Assembly: GCA_002359085.1 (NCBI GenBank)
Contig: DEQB01000019.1
Coordinates: 2,638 to 9,998 of the forward strand
DNA from: Erysipelothrix sp. UBA3377
GTDB taxonomy: Bacteria; Bacillota_I; Bacilli_A; Erysipelotrichales; Erysipelotrichaceae
Direction: 5' to 3'
DNA: 7,361 nucleotides
Shown one piece after another: positions 1-6,087 of the stretch (positions are counted from its first letter, which is position 1; each line of letters opens with the position of its first letter). Below the pieces are notes generated by a model. It was not told the DNA's origin. It did no database searches and saw only the letters and a program-made list of their open reading frames with translations. Made by a program: the position numbers and the translations under genes.

Positions 1-1246
1 CTTTGGTTGTAACACCTGCACTTACCGCAACGGTGAGTGCGTGTAAACGAAGGCCTGCTTCTTTACCGAACACTTGTGCGCCATAGAGCACAAATGTTTC
101 TTTATCGTAGATAAGTTTAATCATAATTTTTTCTTGATTTGGAATGTAGTTAGAGTGGTTGTTGGTGTAAACAGTGGTGGTCGCGATGTTCATGTTAAGA
201 CTTAAGGCTTCTTTTTCATTCACACCGGTGATACCTGCATCCATTTCACCAATTTTAATCAAACTGGAACCCAAGGCGCCACCAAAAGCAATCCAGTCTT
301 TCTTGTCTTTCACAATATTGGTTCCGATGAGTCTTCCCATTTTATTAGCATAGGTTGCTTGGGGAATCCATTTGTCGCCTGTGAATTTGTGTTTGACACT
401 GGCACAGTCTCCGGCTGAGAAAACACCTTCAATTGAAGTTTGGCCATAGGAGTCGGTAATAATCGCGCCGTTTTCTAACATTTCAAGTTGACCCTTGAAT
501 AAGTCAGTGACGGGCATAAAACCTATCGCAATCACAACCGCATCTGCTTTGATGGATTGTTGATCTGTGATGACTTCAACCACGTTGTTATCTTTGACAA
601 CCAGTTGTTTTGCATTGGTGTTTAGATTAACCTGAACACCCATGTCTTCCAGTGTTTCTTTGAGTTTATCAGTCACTTCAACATCATAGATGCGTCGCAT
701 CAATTCACCACTTGAAAGTACAATGTGAACTTTCTTGTTGAGTTGCGCGAGTTGTTCTGCTGTTTCTATTCCGATGAACCCGCCACCAATAATTACGATA
801 TTTTCATATTGATTGAGGCGTTCTTTCATTTTCTTGACATCTTTCAATCGTGTAATGGTGTAGACGTTATCAGCATCTACGCCTTGCAAATCGGAAATCA
901 CGGCTTTTGCGCCTGTTGCGATCATGATTTTATCATAGCTTTTGGTAAAGCGTTCATCAGTTTCTAAGTTTTTGATGGTTGCGGTTTTGAGATTCAAATC
1001 CACAGCGATCACTTCGTGTCTTGTGAGTAAGCGGACACCAGCATCTTTTATTTGTTGCGGTGTTCTTGCAAAGAGTTCATTTTCGTCTTCGAATTGGTTT
1101 CCCAAGTAATAGGAAAGCCCACATGCTCCAAATGAAACGTAGTCTTCTTTTTCAATCACGGTAATATTGGCATCAACGTTTTCGCGTCGTGCTTTCATCG
1201 CTGTACTCATGCCCGCAGCGATGCCGCCAATTATTAGAACGTCCAT
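1..1246 (-). CDS. CoA-disulfide reductase / NADH oxidase family flavoprotein (C-terminus off the window)
   Basis: FAD- and NAD(P)H-dependent pyridine nucleotide-disulfide oxidoreductase of the single-cysteine group, cytoplasmic, which reduces CoA disulfide, polysulfide or oxygen. Seen in 415 translated residues: an N-terminal FAD-binding GGIAAG at 7-12; the motif SFGACGLSYY at 38-47 with the redox cysteine C42; an ATG motif at 110-112; a second dinucleotide-binding GGGFIGIE at 154-161; and a later FAD-contacting SAGDCA. The reading frame is still open at base 2, so about 30-40 residues of the usual 440-450 are missing, and a C-terminal rhodanese domain, present in some relatives, cannot be excluded. 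The ATG at 1246 follows a perfect AGGAGG eight bases upstream. It reads the same way as the sugar operon but is separated from it by a terminator. Active-site spacing fits CoA-disulfide reductase or NADH oxidase; the physiological acceptor cannot be decided from sequence alone. Confidence 0.9.
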   Translation of the reverse strand, partial: MDVLIIGGIAAGMSTAMKARRENVDANITVIEKEDYVSFGACGLSYYLGNQFEDENELFARTPQQIKDAGVRLLTRHEVIAVDLNLKTATIKNLETDERFTKSYDKIMIATGAKAVISDLQGVDADNVYTITRLKDVKKMKERLNQYENIVIIGGGFIGIETAEQLAQLNKKVHIVLSSGELMRRIYDVEVTDKLKETLEDMGVQVNLNTNAKQLVVKDNNVVEVITDQQSIKADAVVIAIGFMPVTDLFKGQLEMLENGAIITDSYGQTSIEGVFSAGDCASVKHKFTGDKWIPQATYANKMGRLIGTNIVKDKKDWIAFGGALGSSLIKIGEMDAGITGVNEKEALSLNMNIATTTVYTNNHSNYIPNQEKIMIKLIYDKETFVLYGAQVFGKEAGLRLHALTVAVSAGVTTK

Positions 1247-1273
1247 TCTTATTTCCTCCTTGTCTCCGGTATT

Positions 1274-1302
1274 AAGTTACCATTGTGAGGTTAAAACTGC
1301 AA
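1274..1302 (-). promoter_or_regulatory. Candidate promoter of the flavoprotein gene
   Basis: On the minus strand a TTGCAG -35 candidate (1302-1297) lies 17 bases from TAACTT (1279-1274), which is preceded by TG one base away, an extended -10 arrangement. Both hexamers are weak matches. The site lies after the treC terminator and about 28 bases before the start codon, where a separate promoter is expected. An imperfect dyad GGTA-N6-TACC overlaps the -10 and could be an operator. Confidence 0.35.
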
Positions 1303-1311
1303 CAAAAGTGC

Positions 1312-1334
1312 AAAGAAAAAGAGGCTTATGCCTC
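1312..1334 (-). terminator. Intrinsic terminator of the trehalose unit
   Basis: On the minus strand GAGGC-ATAA-GCCTC forms a GC-rich 5-bp stem with a tetraloop, followed by TTTTTCTTT. The treC stop codon TAA sits in the loop, so the hairpin overlaps the last codons of the gene. It separates treC from the downstream flavoprotein gene. Confidence 0.75.
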
Positions 1335-2918
1335 GATTTCTAAGATCATACTTTCATAGGGTCTTAATTGATTTTCAATCACGTCATGATAATTATGTGC
1401 GATAACATTTTTGTATGTGAATGGATACGTTACACTTTCCTTGTAAAAGTTATGAATACACAGGTATGTTTTATGATTGTAAGAACGTGTGTATACAAAC
1501 AGTTGTGGGTGATCCATATCCATGAAGGTTACATCGCCATGAATTAAGACAGGGTCAGTTTTTCGAATTTTGATTAAATCCTTGGTGTAATGCAAAAGTG
1601 ATGTTTTGTCATCAATCATACTTTGAACACTTCTTAGTTTGTTTGACTTGGAGAAGGGGATCCAGGGTTTCTGATTGCTGAAGCCATGGTATTGGCTGTC
1701 ATCCCAGGGCATGGGTGTCCTGCCGTTATCACGGGAACGTTCCCTCAAGATTTCAAGTACCTCTGCTTCGCTGTGATCTTTTAAGAGTACTTTATAGTAG
1801 TTTAAACTCTCAATATCGCGATATAAATCAATCGCATCGAAGTTGGCGTTGGGCAATCCGATTTCTTCACCTTGGTAAAGGTATACAACGCCTTTTAAGC
1901 TCATGATCATATTCATCAACATACTGCCGCCTTCAAAGGATTCATCGGTGAATCGTGAGATGGCGCGGGGTTGGTCGTGATTGCTTAAGAATAAAGACAT
2001 TGAAGCATCGTTTTCGACCATGCCGTTTTGCCAGGTGCGATAGAGTGTTTTGAGTGCGATAAAGTCAAAGGGTTTTAAGGCCCATTTTTGTCCGTCTTTG
2101 TAATCCACTTTAAGATGGTGGAAATTAAAGATGGTACTCAAACCACTTTCGTTTCGTTTGGAGTATTGACTTGCTTTTTCAATAGAGGTACTGGATAGTT
2201 CTCCTACCGTCATCACATCACTGTATTGTGCGAAACTTTGTTCACCCAAGCGACGTAGGTTTTGTGTTACTTTGTCTCCGTCGGTATAGAAACGTCGTCC
2301 ATCACCTTTGTCATCGTTTTTGAAGACATCTGGTTTTGAAATTAAGTTTATAACGTCGAATCTAAATCCGCGAACACCTTTATCAAGCCAGTGGTTACAT
2401 ATGTTAACGAGTTCATTGAAGACTGCTTCATTTTCCCAATTTAAGTCTGCTTGTGTTTTATCGAATAAATGTAAGTAATACATGTCGAGATCTTCTACAT
2501 ATTCAAATGCGTTGCCCCCAAATTTTGATTCCCAGTTTACAGGTTCTTTCACAAAGAAGTAACGATCCATGTATGATTGATCGCCCGTTAATGCTTTTTG
2601 AAACCATGGGTGGTACGTGGATGAGTGATTGAATACCATGTCGAGCATAATATCCATGCCGCGTTCTTTTGCGTTTGATATGAGTAAGTCCAAATCTTCG
2701 TCACTGCCAAAGCGTGGATCGACGTGGTAGTAATCTTGAACGTCGTATCCGTTGTCGTTTTGGGGTGAAACAAAGACGGGCGTTAACCATAAAATGTCAA
2801 CGCCTAAGTCTTTAAGGTAATCTAATTTAGATATGATACCTTGTAAATCGCCTTCACCATCGTGATTGTTATCCTTAAATGATTTCGGATAGATTTGATA
2901 GACGATTTTATTGTCCAT
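1326..2918 (-). CDS. treC: Trehalose-6-phosphate hydrolase (GH13 phospho-alpha-glucosidase)
   Basis: Cytoplasmic GH13 enzyme expected to split trehalose-6-phosphate into glucose and glucose-6-phosphate after PTS uptake. Residues, counted from the ATG at 2918: N-terminal VYQIYPKSF (6-14); conserved region I DMVFNH (93-98); nucleophile D188 in GFRFDV; acid/base E240 in MTVGE followed by LSSTS; transition-state D315 in SNHDQPR. MTVGE-(L/M)SST and the region around INLISK resemble TreA/TreC more than general oligo-1,6-glucosidases. Length 530 aa is slightly short for the family (about 550-560). The ATG is chosen because homologues start just before VYQIYPKSF. An in-frame GTG at 2924 has a GGAAG five bases upstream and is a real alternative, and an in-frame TTG at 2942 is less likely. 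The start overlaps the treB stop by 11 bases, suggesting translational coupling. Another phospho-alpha-glucoside specificity remains possible. Confidence 0.88.
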   Translation of the reverse strand: MDNKIVYQIYPKSFKDNNHDGEGDLQGIISKLDYLKDLGVDILWLTPVFVSPQNDNGYDVQDYYHVDPRFGSDEDLDLLISNAKERGMDIMLDMVFNHSSTYHPWFQKALTGDQSYMDRYFFVKEPVNWESKFGGNAFEYVEDLDMYYLHLFDKTQADLNWENEAVFNELVNICNHWLDKGVRGFRFDVINLISKPDVFKNDDKGDGRRFYTDGDKVTQNLRRLGEQSFAQYSDVMTVGELSSTSIEKASQYSKRNESGLSTIFNFHHLKVDYKDGQKWALKPFDFIALKTLYRTWQNGMVENDASMSLFLSNHDQPRAISRFTDESFEGGSMLMNMIMSLKGVVYLYQGEEIGLPNANFDAIDLYRDIESLNYYKVLLKDHSEAEVLEILRERSRDNGRTPMPWDDSQYHGFSNQKPWIPFSKSNKLRSVQSMIDDKTSLLHYTKDLIKIRKTDPVLIHGDVTFMDMDHPQLFVYTRSYNHKTYLCIHNFYKESVTYPFTYKNVIAHNYHDVIENQLRPYESMILEIEA

Positions 2919-4335
2919 ATCCACGTTTTCTTCCAACAACAACTGTCAATATAAATGGAATTACAATTGCGACTGCTGCAATTAAGAAGAATCTCCAGTA
3001 GTCAGGTAAGTTAAAGGATAAGAATCCTGGTAAACCACCCACACCCACACTATTGGCCATTAATCCCATACCAACACTCATGATACCTGCAACACCTGAT
3101 CCAATCATGGCTGCGATAAATGGGAATTGATATTTTAAGTTAATCCCAAACATGGCGGGTTCTGTTACACCTAAGTAACATGAAATCGCTGCGGGTACTG
3201 AAATTTGTTGTTCTTCTTTGTCTTTACGGTTTAAGTAAATGATACCCAATACGGCACTACCTTGTGCAATGTTACTAAACGCAATCATCGGCCATAGTAA
3301 GGTGCCACCGTAGTCGTTGGCCAATTGGATGTCTATCGCATTGGTCATGTGGTGCAATCCTGTAATAACAAGTGGTGAGTAGAAGAGTCCGAAGATTCCT
3401 CCGAAAATAACGCGGAATCCTGAAGTAAGTCCTGCATAGACTACATCTGAAATCCATGAACCAATTTGCCAACCAATTGGACCCAACACGATATGTGCTA
3501 AGAGTACAGTTGGTACTAGCGCAAATAGGGGTACGAAAATCATGCTGATTACATTGGGAATTACTTTCTTAAAGAATTTCTCTAGGTAAACAAGGGTAAA
3601 TCCTGCGAACATTGCGGGAAGTACCTGTGCTTGGTAACCAATCATTTTAATTTGAGCAAATCCAAAGTTCCAAACGGGAATGTCAGATGGATCTGTTCCA
3701 GGTACGCCATACGCATTTAAGAGTTGGGGTGAAACAAGTGTAATCCCTAAGACGATACCCAATATTTGGGTGGTTCCCATCTTACGTGTAATAGACCATG
3801 TGATACCAACGGGTAAGAAGTGGAATATTGCTTCACCAATTAACCATAGGAAATGGTTGACGCCACCCCAGAATTGGTAGTGGTTTGCGATCGTTGTTTT
3901 TGTACCGTCCGCAAGAGTAATGAGGTCAACACCTTCTAAGATGTTTCTGAATCCAAGGATTAAACCCCCAATAACGATTGCTGGAATAATCGGTGCAAAA
4001 ATCTCTGCTAAGTTTGATGCAATTCTTTGTAAAGGATTTTGGTGTGATTTCGCCAGTTCCTTAACGCCGTCTTTGGTTGTGCCTTCAATGCCAGTAAGTG
4101 CGGATAGTTCGTTGTAGAATAAATCTACATCGTTTCCGATAATAACTTGGAATTGTCCAGCTTGTGTGAAGCTTCCTTTAACGGAAGGAAGTGCTTCAAT
4201 CGCTTCGATATTCGCTTTTTTATCATCTTGTAGTACAAAACGTAGTCTTGTAACACAGTGTGTCAGGCCGGAAATGTTTTCTTTTCCACCGATCTCTTTA
4301 AGAAGTACTTTCGCATCTTCTGTATACTTTGCCAT
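2908..4335 (-). CDS. treB: PTS trehalose-type EIIBC permease
   Basis: Membrane permease of the glucose/sucrose PTS family that phosphorylates its sugar during import, probably trehalose to trehalose-6-phosphate. The 475-aa protein begins with an EIIB domain (about 1-90) with the phosphorylated cysteine C27 in the motif GLTHCVTRLRF. A hydrophobic EIIC domain of about 360 residues and many membrane segments follows, including GLHHMTNAID and the sugar-site motif GVTEPA. The HHMTNAIDIQLAND stretch and the following GGTLLWP are very like Bacillus TreP. There is no fused EIIA, so an EIIA of the glucose type must donate phosphate, and one is encoded at 5401-5868. The ATG at 4335 has AGGAGG six bases upstream; the frame stays open for 35 more codons, but these run through the terminator and are not part of the gene. 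Specificity for a related alpha-glucoside cannot be fully excluded. Confidence 0.9.
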   Translation of the reverse strand: MAKYTEDAKVLLKEIGGKENISGLTHCVTRLRFVLQDDKKANIEAIEALPSVKGSFTQAGQFQVIIGNDVDLFYNELSALTGIEGTTKDGVKELAKSHQNPLQRIASNLAEIFAPIIPAIVIGGLILGFRNILEGVDLITLADGTKTTIANHYQFWGGVNHFLWLIGEAIFHFLPVGITWSITRKMGTTQILGIVLGITLVSPQLLNAYGVPGTDPSDIPVWNFGFAQIKMIGYQAQVLPAMFAGFTLVYLEKFFKKVIPNVISMIFVPLFALVPTVLLAHIVLGPIGWQIGSWISDVVYAGLTSGFRVIFGGIFGLFYSPLVITGLHHMTNAIDIQLANDYGGTLLWPMIAFSNIAQGSAVLGIIYLNRKDKEEQQISVPAAISCYLGVTEPAMFGINLKYQFPFIAAMIGSGVAGIMSVGMGLMANSVGVGGLPGFLSFNLPDYWRFFLIAAVAIVIPFILTVVVGRKRGYGQ

Positions 4336-4373
4336 ATTCTTCCTCCTTTGGCATGCATTGATTTGGGTTACAC

Positions 4374-4434
4374 AAATAATAAAGACCTTTCTCAAAGGCG
4401 TATCTAAAAAGATACACTCTAAGAGAAAGGTCTT
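4374..4434 (-). terminator. Attenuator terminator between the antiterminator gene and treB
   Basis: On the minus strand a perfect 12-bp stem, AAGACCTTTCTC (4434-4423) with GAGAAAGGTCTT (4393-4382), encloses a second hairpin, GTGTATC with GATACGC including one G-U pair. A U-rich run, TTTATTATTT, follows. The 5' arm shares GACC with the RAT-like element just upstream, so the two structures exclude each other. This is the arrangement seen at genes controlled by BglG/SacY/LicT antiterminators. It would stop transcription of treB-treC unless the regulator binds. Confidence 0.85.
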
Positions 4435-4461
4435 GCCCAATTTTTAAAAAGGTTACAAGCC
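4429..4461 (-). promoter_or_regulatory. RAT-like antiterminator RNA element (BglG/LicT target)
   Basis: The minus-strand RNA begins GGCTTGTAACC and ends GGGCAAGACC, matching the two halves of known RAT elements (GGnTTGTTACTG and CAGGCAAGACC). GG/CC and TTG/CAA pair in the lower stem and CC/GG in the upper stem. The top loop (TTTTTAAAAATT) is longer than usual and can partly pair on itself. Its first G is the last base of the antiterminator's TAG stop codon, and its last bases form part of the terminator 5' arm. Assignment rests on the consensus, the overlap and the adjacent regulator. Confidence 0.75.
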
Positions 4462-5297
4462 TACTTGTTTTTGACCATTTGTTCCAATCGGTTGATATGG
4501 ATCGTCAAATAGACAAGTTCCTGTGAGTTTAGTGTAGCACCAAATCGTTGCTCTATATATTTCTGAATTTCTTGGCTCACTTTGTAAGCGGTTTGAAATT
4601 CTTCAATCACATTATATAACACAATTTCATCAAATTCAAGTTGAATTCCAGAAATTACGCGATGGAGTAACATTTTTACGTGAATCATGATTCGTTGTGT
4701 GACCAAATCCTCTTGTTTTAAGGGGACCAAATAGAAGTCTCTGATAATATTTAAAATATCAAATATCGCATCCACAACTACGGTGGATTTGTTTTCAATC
4801 TCATTGTTGAGTCCGTTGACGATGTGAATACATAAGAACCCAACTTCGTCATAGGGGAGGTCAATCTCAAATTCTTTATTGAATCGGTGATAGATGTTTT
4901 CTGATAAACGCATCTCATCTCCATAAAGAATTTTCAAATCATAAATCAACATATTCTTAATATCTTGACCACTTTTGAACCGCTCAACCGCAAAGTTCAT
5001 GTGATCAATCAATGTAAAGTAAGCATGGGCCGACAATTCCATATTGAGTCTTTGGCTCTCTTCTTCGATGATACTATACATGGTCATAAAGGTTTCTTGA
5101 TCCATTTCGGAAACCAATTGACTGGATTTATAGTAGTCTTCGCGTTTGAGTTCAAATACTTTCTCAATTTTCTCAACGGGGACTTTTTGTTTTGGTTTCA
5201 AGTTAAAACCAATTCCCAATCCAACGATGATGTATTCTTGGAAGTTTGCTGTTGCCTGTACTACATTGTTGTTGAGTACTTTTTTTACGCGATACAA
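4461..5297 (-). CDS. BglG/LicT-family transcriptional antiterminator with two PRDs
   Basis: RNA-binding antiterminator expected to bind the RAT at the end of its own gene and let RNA polymerase through to treB-treC. The first 55 or so residues are the co-antiterminator RNA-binding domain (KKVLNNNVV at 5-13, then GLGIGF at 26-31). PRD1 carries H99 (IDHMNFA) and H158 (FLCIHIVNG); PRD2 carries H206 (IHVKMLLHR) and H267 (LTIHINRL). These four match the phosphorylated histidines of LicT almost residue for residue. Length 278 aa is normal. By family rule, phosphorylation by the cognate EII in PRD1 inhibits, and by HPr in PRD2 activates. The start is TTG: there is no suitable ATG, the family N-terminus begins here, and GGGGTGA lies four bases upstream. 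Family membership is firm; the trehalose effector is inferred from the neighbours. Confidence 0.93.
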   Translation of the reverse strand: MYRVKKVLNNNVVQATANFQEYIIVGLGIGFNLKPKQKVPVEKIEKVFELKREDYYKSSQLVSEMDQETFMTMYSIIEEESQRLNMELSAHAYFTLIDHMNFAVERFKSGQDIKNMLIYDLKILYGDEMRLSENIYHRFNKEFEIDLPYDEVGFLCIHIVNGLNNEIENKSTVVVDAIFDILNIIRDFYLVPLKQEDLVTQRIMIHVKMLLHRVISGIQLEFDEIVLYNVIEEFQTAYKVSQEIQKYIEQRFGATLNSQELVYLTIHINRLEQMVKNK

Positions 5298-5324
5298 AAT
5301 GTCACCCCGCTTTCATTTAATTAT

Positions 5325-5352
5325 AGTATAAGTAAATTCTGTCGAAAATCAA
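5325..5352 (-). promoter_or_regulatory. Promoter of the antiterminator-treB-treC unit
   Basis: Minus strand TTGATT (5352-5347), 16 bases, then TATACT (5330-5325). A perfect TATAAT at 5325-5320 overlaps it and could serve as an alternative -10, with a weak TTTTCG -35 17 bases away. Either gives a short leader of about 20 bases before the TTG start. No RAT is seen in this leader, so the regulator gene should escape its own attenuation. Confidence 0.6.
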
Positions 5353-5369
5353 AACAATTATGATATACT
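5342..5369 (+). promoter_or_regulatory. Promoter of the EIIA (crr) gene
   Basis: TGA-TATACT (5361-5369) is an extended -10, with a poor TCGAAA -35 candidate at 5342-5347, 16 bases upstream. It shares its upstream part with the divergent promoter of the antiterminator, so the two -35 regions overlap on opposite strands and the polymerases may interfere. The predicted leader is about 25 bases, with GAGGT eight bases before the ATG. Confidence 0.55.
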
Positions 5370-5400
5370 TTAAACATAATAATGAAAGAGGTCATATTTT

Positions 5401-5868
5401 ATGTTATTTGGAAAAAAGAAAAAATCAGAGTATATTGCATTTATGTCTGGTAAAGTTTTACCTTTAGAGAACGTTGCGGATCAAGTATTCTCAACCAAAA
5501 TGATGGGTGATGGGTTTGCGATTGAACCTACTGAAGGTAAAGTGGTTGCACCCGTTGATGGAGAAATTGCAGTTGCATTCCCTACAGGGCATGCATACGG
5601 TATTGTTACAAAACAAGGTGTTGAAATTTTATTACACTTGGGTATTGATACTGTTGAGCTTGATGGTGCTGGATTTGAACCCCAAGTTAAAGTGGGCGAC
5701 AAAGTTAAAGCAGGAGACACACTTGCATTTATGGATCTAGAAGTCATCAAAGCGGCAGGTAAGCCTTTAACATCTATGTTAATATTTACCAGTGGTCAAT
5801 CTGTTAACCTTCTTAAAGAAGGTCAAAACGTCAGTGTAAATGACGCAGACTTATTTGAATTTCAATAA
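5401..5868 (+). CDS. crr: PTS EIIA component, glucose family (EIIA-Glc / Crr type)
   Basis: Soluble phosphocarrier that takes phosphate from HPr and passes it to the EIIB domain of glucose-family permeases. The 155-aa protein has the family fold pattern: the N-terminal stretch has DGFAIEPTEGKVVAPVDGE (37-55), then H64 in GHAYGI, the second active-site histidine, and H79 in LLHLGIDTV, the phosphorylated one. Length matches a free-standing EIIA-Glc (about 150-170 aa). The ATG at 5401 has GAGGT eight bases upstream. It is divergent from the antiterminator and lies next to an EIIBC lacking a IIA domain, so it very likely serves that permease. It may serve other EIIBC permeases too. No ptsH or ptsI is in the window. 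Confidence 0.95.
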   Translation: MLFGKKKKSEYIAFMSGKVLPLENVADQVFSTKMMGDGFAIEPTEGKVVAPVDGEIAVAFPTGHAYGIVTKQGVEILLHLGIDTVELDGAGFEPQVKVGDKVKAGDTLAFMDLEVIKAAGKPLTSMLIFTSGQSVNLLKEGQNVSVNDADLFEFQ

Positions 5869-5876
5869 GACTTAAT

Positions 5877-5901
5877 AACACATCTTCGGGTGTGTTTTTT
5901 T
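5877..5901 (+). terminator. Intrinsic terminator of crr
   Basis: An 8-bp stem, AACACATC with GGTGTGTT (one G-U pair), closes on a TTCG tetraloop and runs into seven T residues. It begins eight bases after the crr stop codon and ends immediately before the next promoter, so crr is transcribed alone. Confidence 0.92.
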
Positions 5902-5902
5902 A

Positions 5903-5931
5903 TTGATTAAACAAGTTAAAAAAGATATAAT
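5903..5931 (+). promoter_or_regulatory. Promoter of the SAM riboswitch unit
   Basis: TTGATT (5903-5908), 17 bases, perfect TATAAT (5926-5931). Start of transcription is expected near 5937-5939, which is exactly where the 5' strand of riboswitch helix P1 begins. Only one base separates the -35 from the T-run of the crr terminator. Confidence 0.8.
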
Positions 5932-5936
5932 GATAA

Positions 5937-6067
5937 CACCATAAAGAGAAGGTGAGAGACAAGCTCGTTGACCCTTCAGCAACCTGCCATACGGTAAGGT
6001 GCTAATGCTTGATGAGATGGATAAGACAAGATAACGTACGACTCCATCTTCTATGGAGTTTTTTTTT
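5937..6067 (+). promoter_or_regulatory. SAM-I-like (S-box family) riboswitch with attenuator, P4-less variant
   Basis: Predicted S-adenosylmethionine-sensing leader. P1 is CCAT (5939-5942) with ATGG (6017-6020). P2 is GAAGG (5948-5952) with CCTTC (5973-5977). A kink-turn follows: GA at 5954-5955 opposite GA at 5970-5971, with a 3-base loop GTT. P2b is GAG/CTC with loop ACAAG. The core sequence AGCAACC lies at 5978-5984, and P3 is CCTGCC (5983-5988) with GGTAAGG (5993-5999) and loop ATAC, then GGTGCTAA. Loop CAAG (5960-5963) can form the pseudoknot with CTTG (6008-6011). Equivalents of the known SAM contacts are present: AA at 5981-5982, UGC at 6000-6002 and the A-U pair 5941/6018. P4 is absent. 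Without ligand AGATGGA (6015-6021) can pair with TCCATCT (6043-6049), breaking the terminator; with ligand P1 holds ATGG and the terminator forms. It should therefore be a SAM-OFF switch for the gene at 6088. Confidence 0.85.
6041..6067 (+). terminator. Riboswitch-controlled attenuator terminator
   Basis: ACTCCAT (6041-6047), loop CTTCT, ATGGAGT (6053-6059), then nine T residues (6059-6067). The 5' arm is complementary to the 3' strand of riboswitch P1, giving the alternative antiterminator pairing. It lies 20 bases before the start of the gene it controls. Confidence 0.9.
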
Positions 6068-6087
6068 ATGGTTAGAAAAGAGGATTT

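Noticed and set aside
725..967. 80-codon plus-strand open frame opposite the flavoprotein
   Set aside because: It lies wholly antisense to a gene with clear motifs, has no ribosome binding site and an unlikely Cys/Phe-rich composition.
1283..1302. Rex-like half site TTGTGA upstream of the NADH oxidase-type gene
   Set aside because: The second half (TCACAA at the proper spacing) is missing, so it is one chance hexamer.
4336..4440. N-terminal 35-residue extension of the EIIBC protein
   Set aside because: It would translate the attenuator hairpin. The ATG at 4335 has an ideal AGGAGG and matches the normal EIIB N-terminus.
4166..4447. 93-codon plus-strand open frame over the start of treB and the RAT/terminator
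   Set aside because: Antisense to the EIIB domain, with an end formed by the terminator hairpin. It is a shadow frame.
5300..5315. Catabolite-response (cre) like site in the antiterminator leader: TGAAAGCG on the minus strand
   Set aside because: Only the left half matches the cre consensus. The right half (GGGGTGACA) is explained by the ribosome binding site, so CcpA control cannot be supported.
4965..5363. 132-codon plus-strand open frame across the antiterminator and its promoter
   Set aside because: It is antisense to the conserved antiterminator and runs through both divergent promoters; no ribosome binding site or family resemblance.
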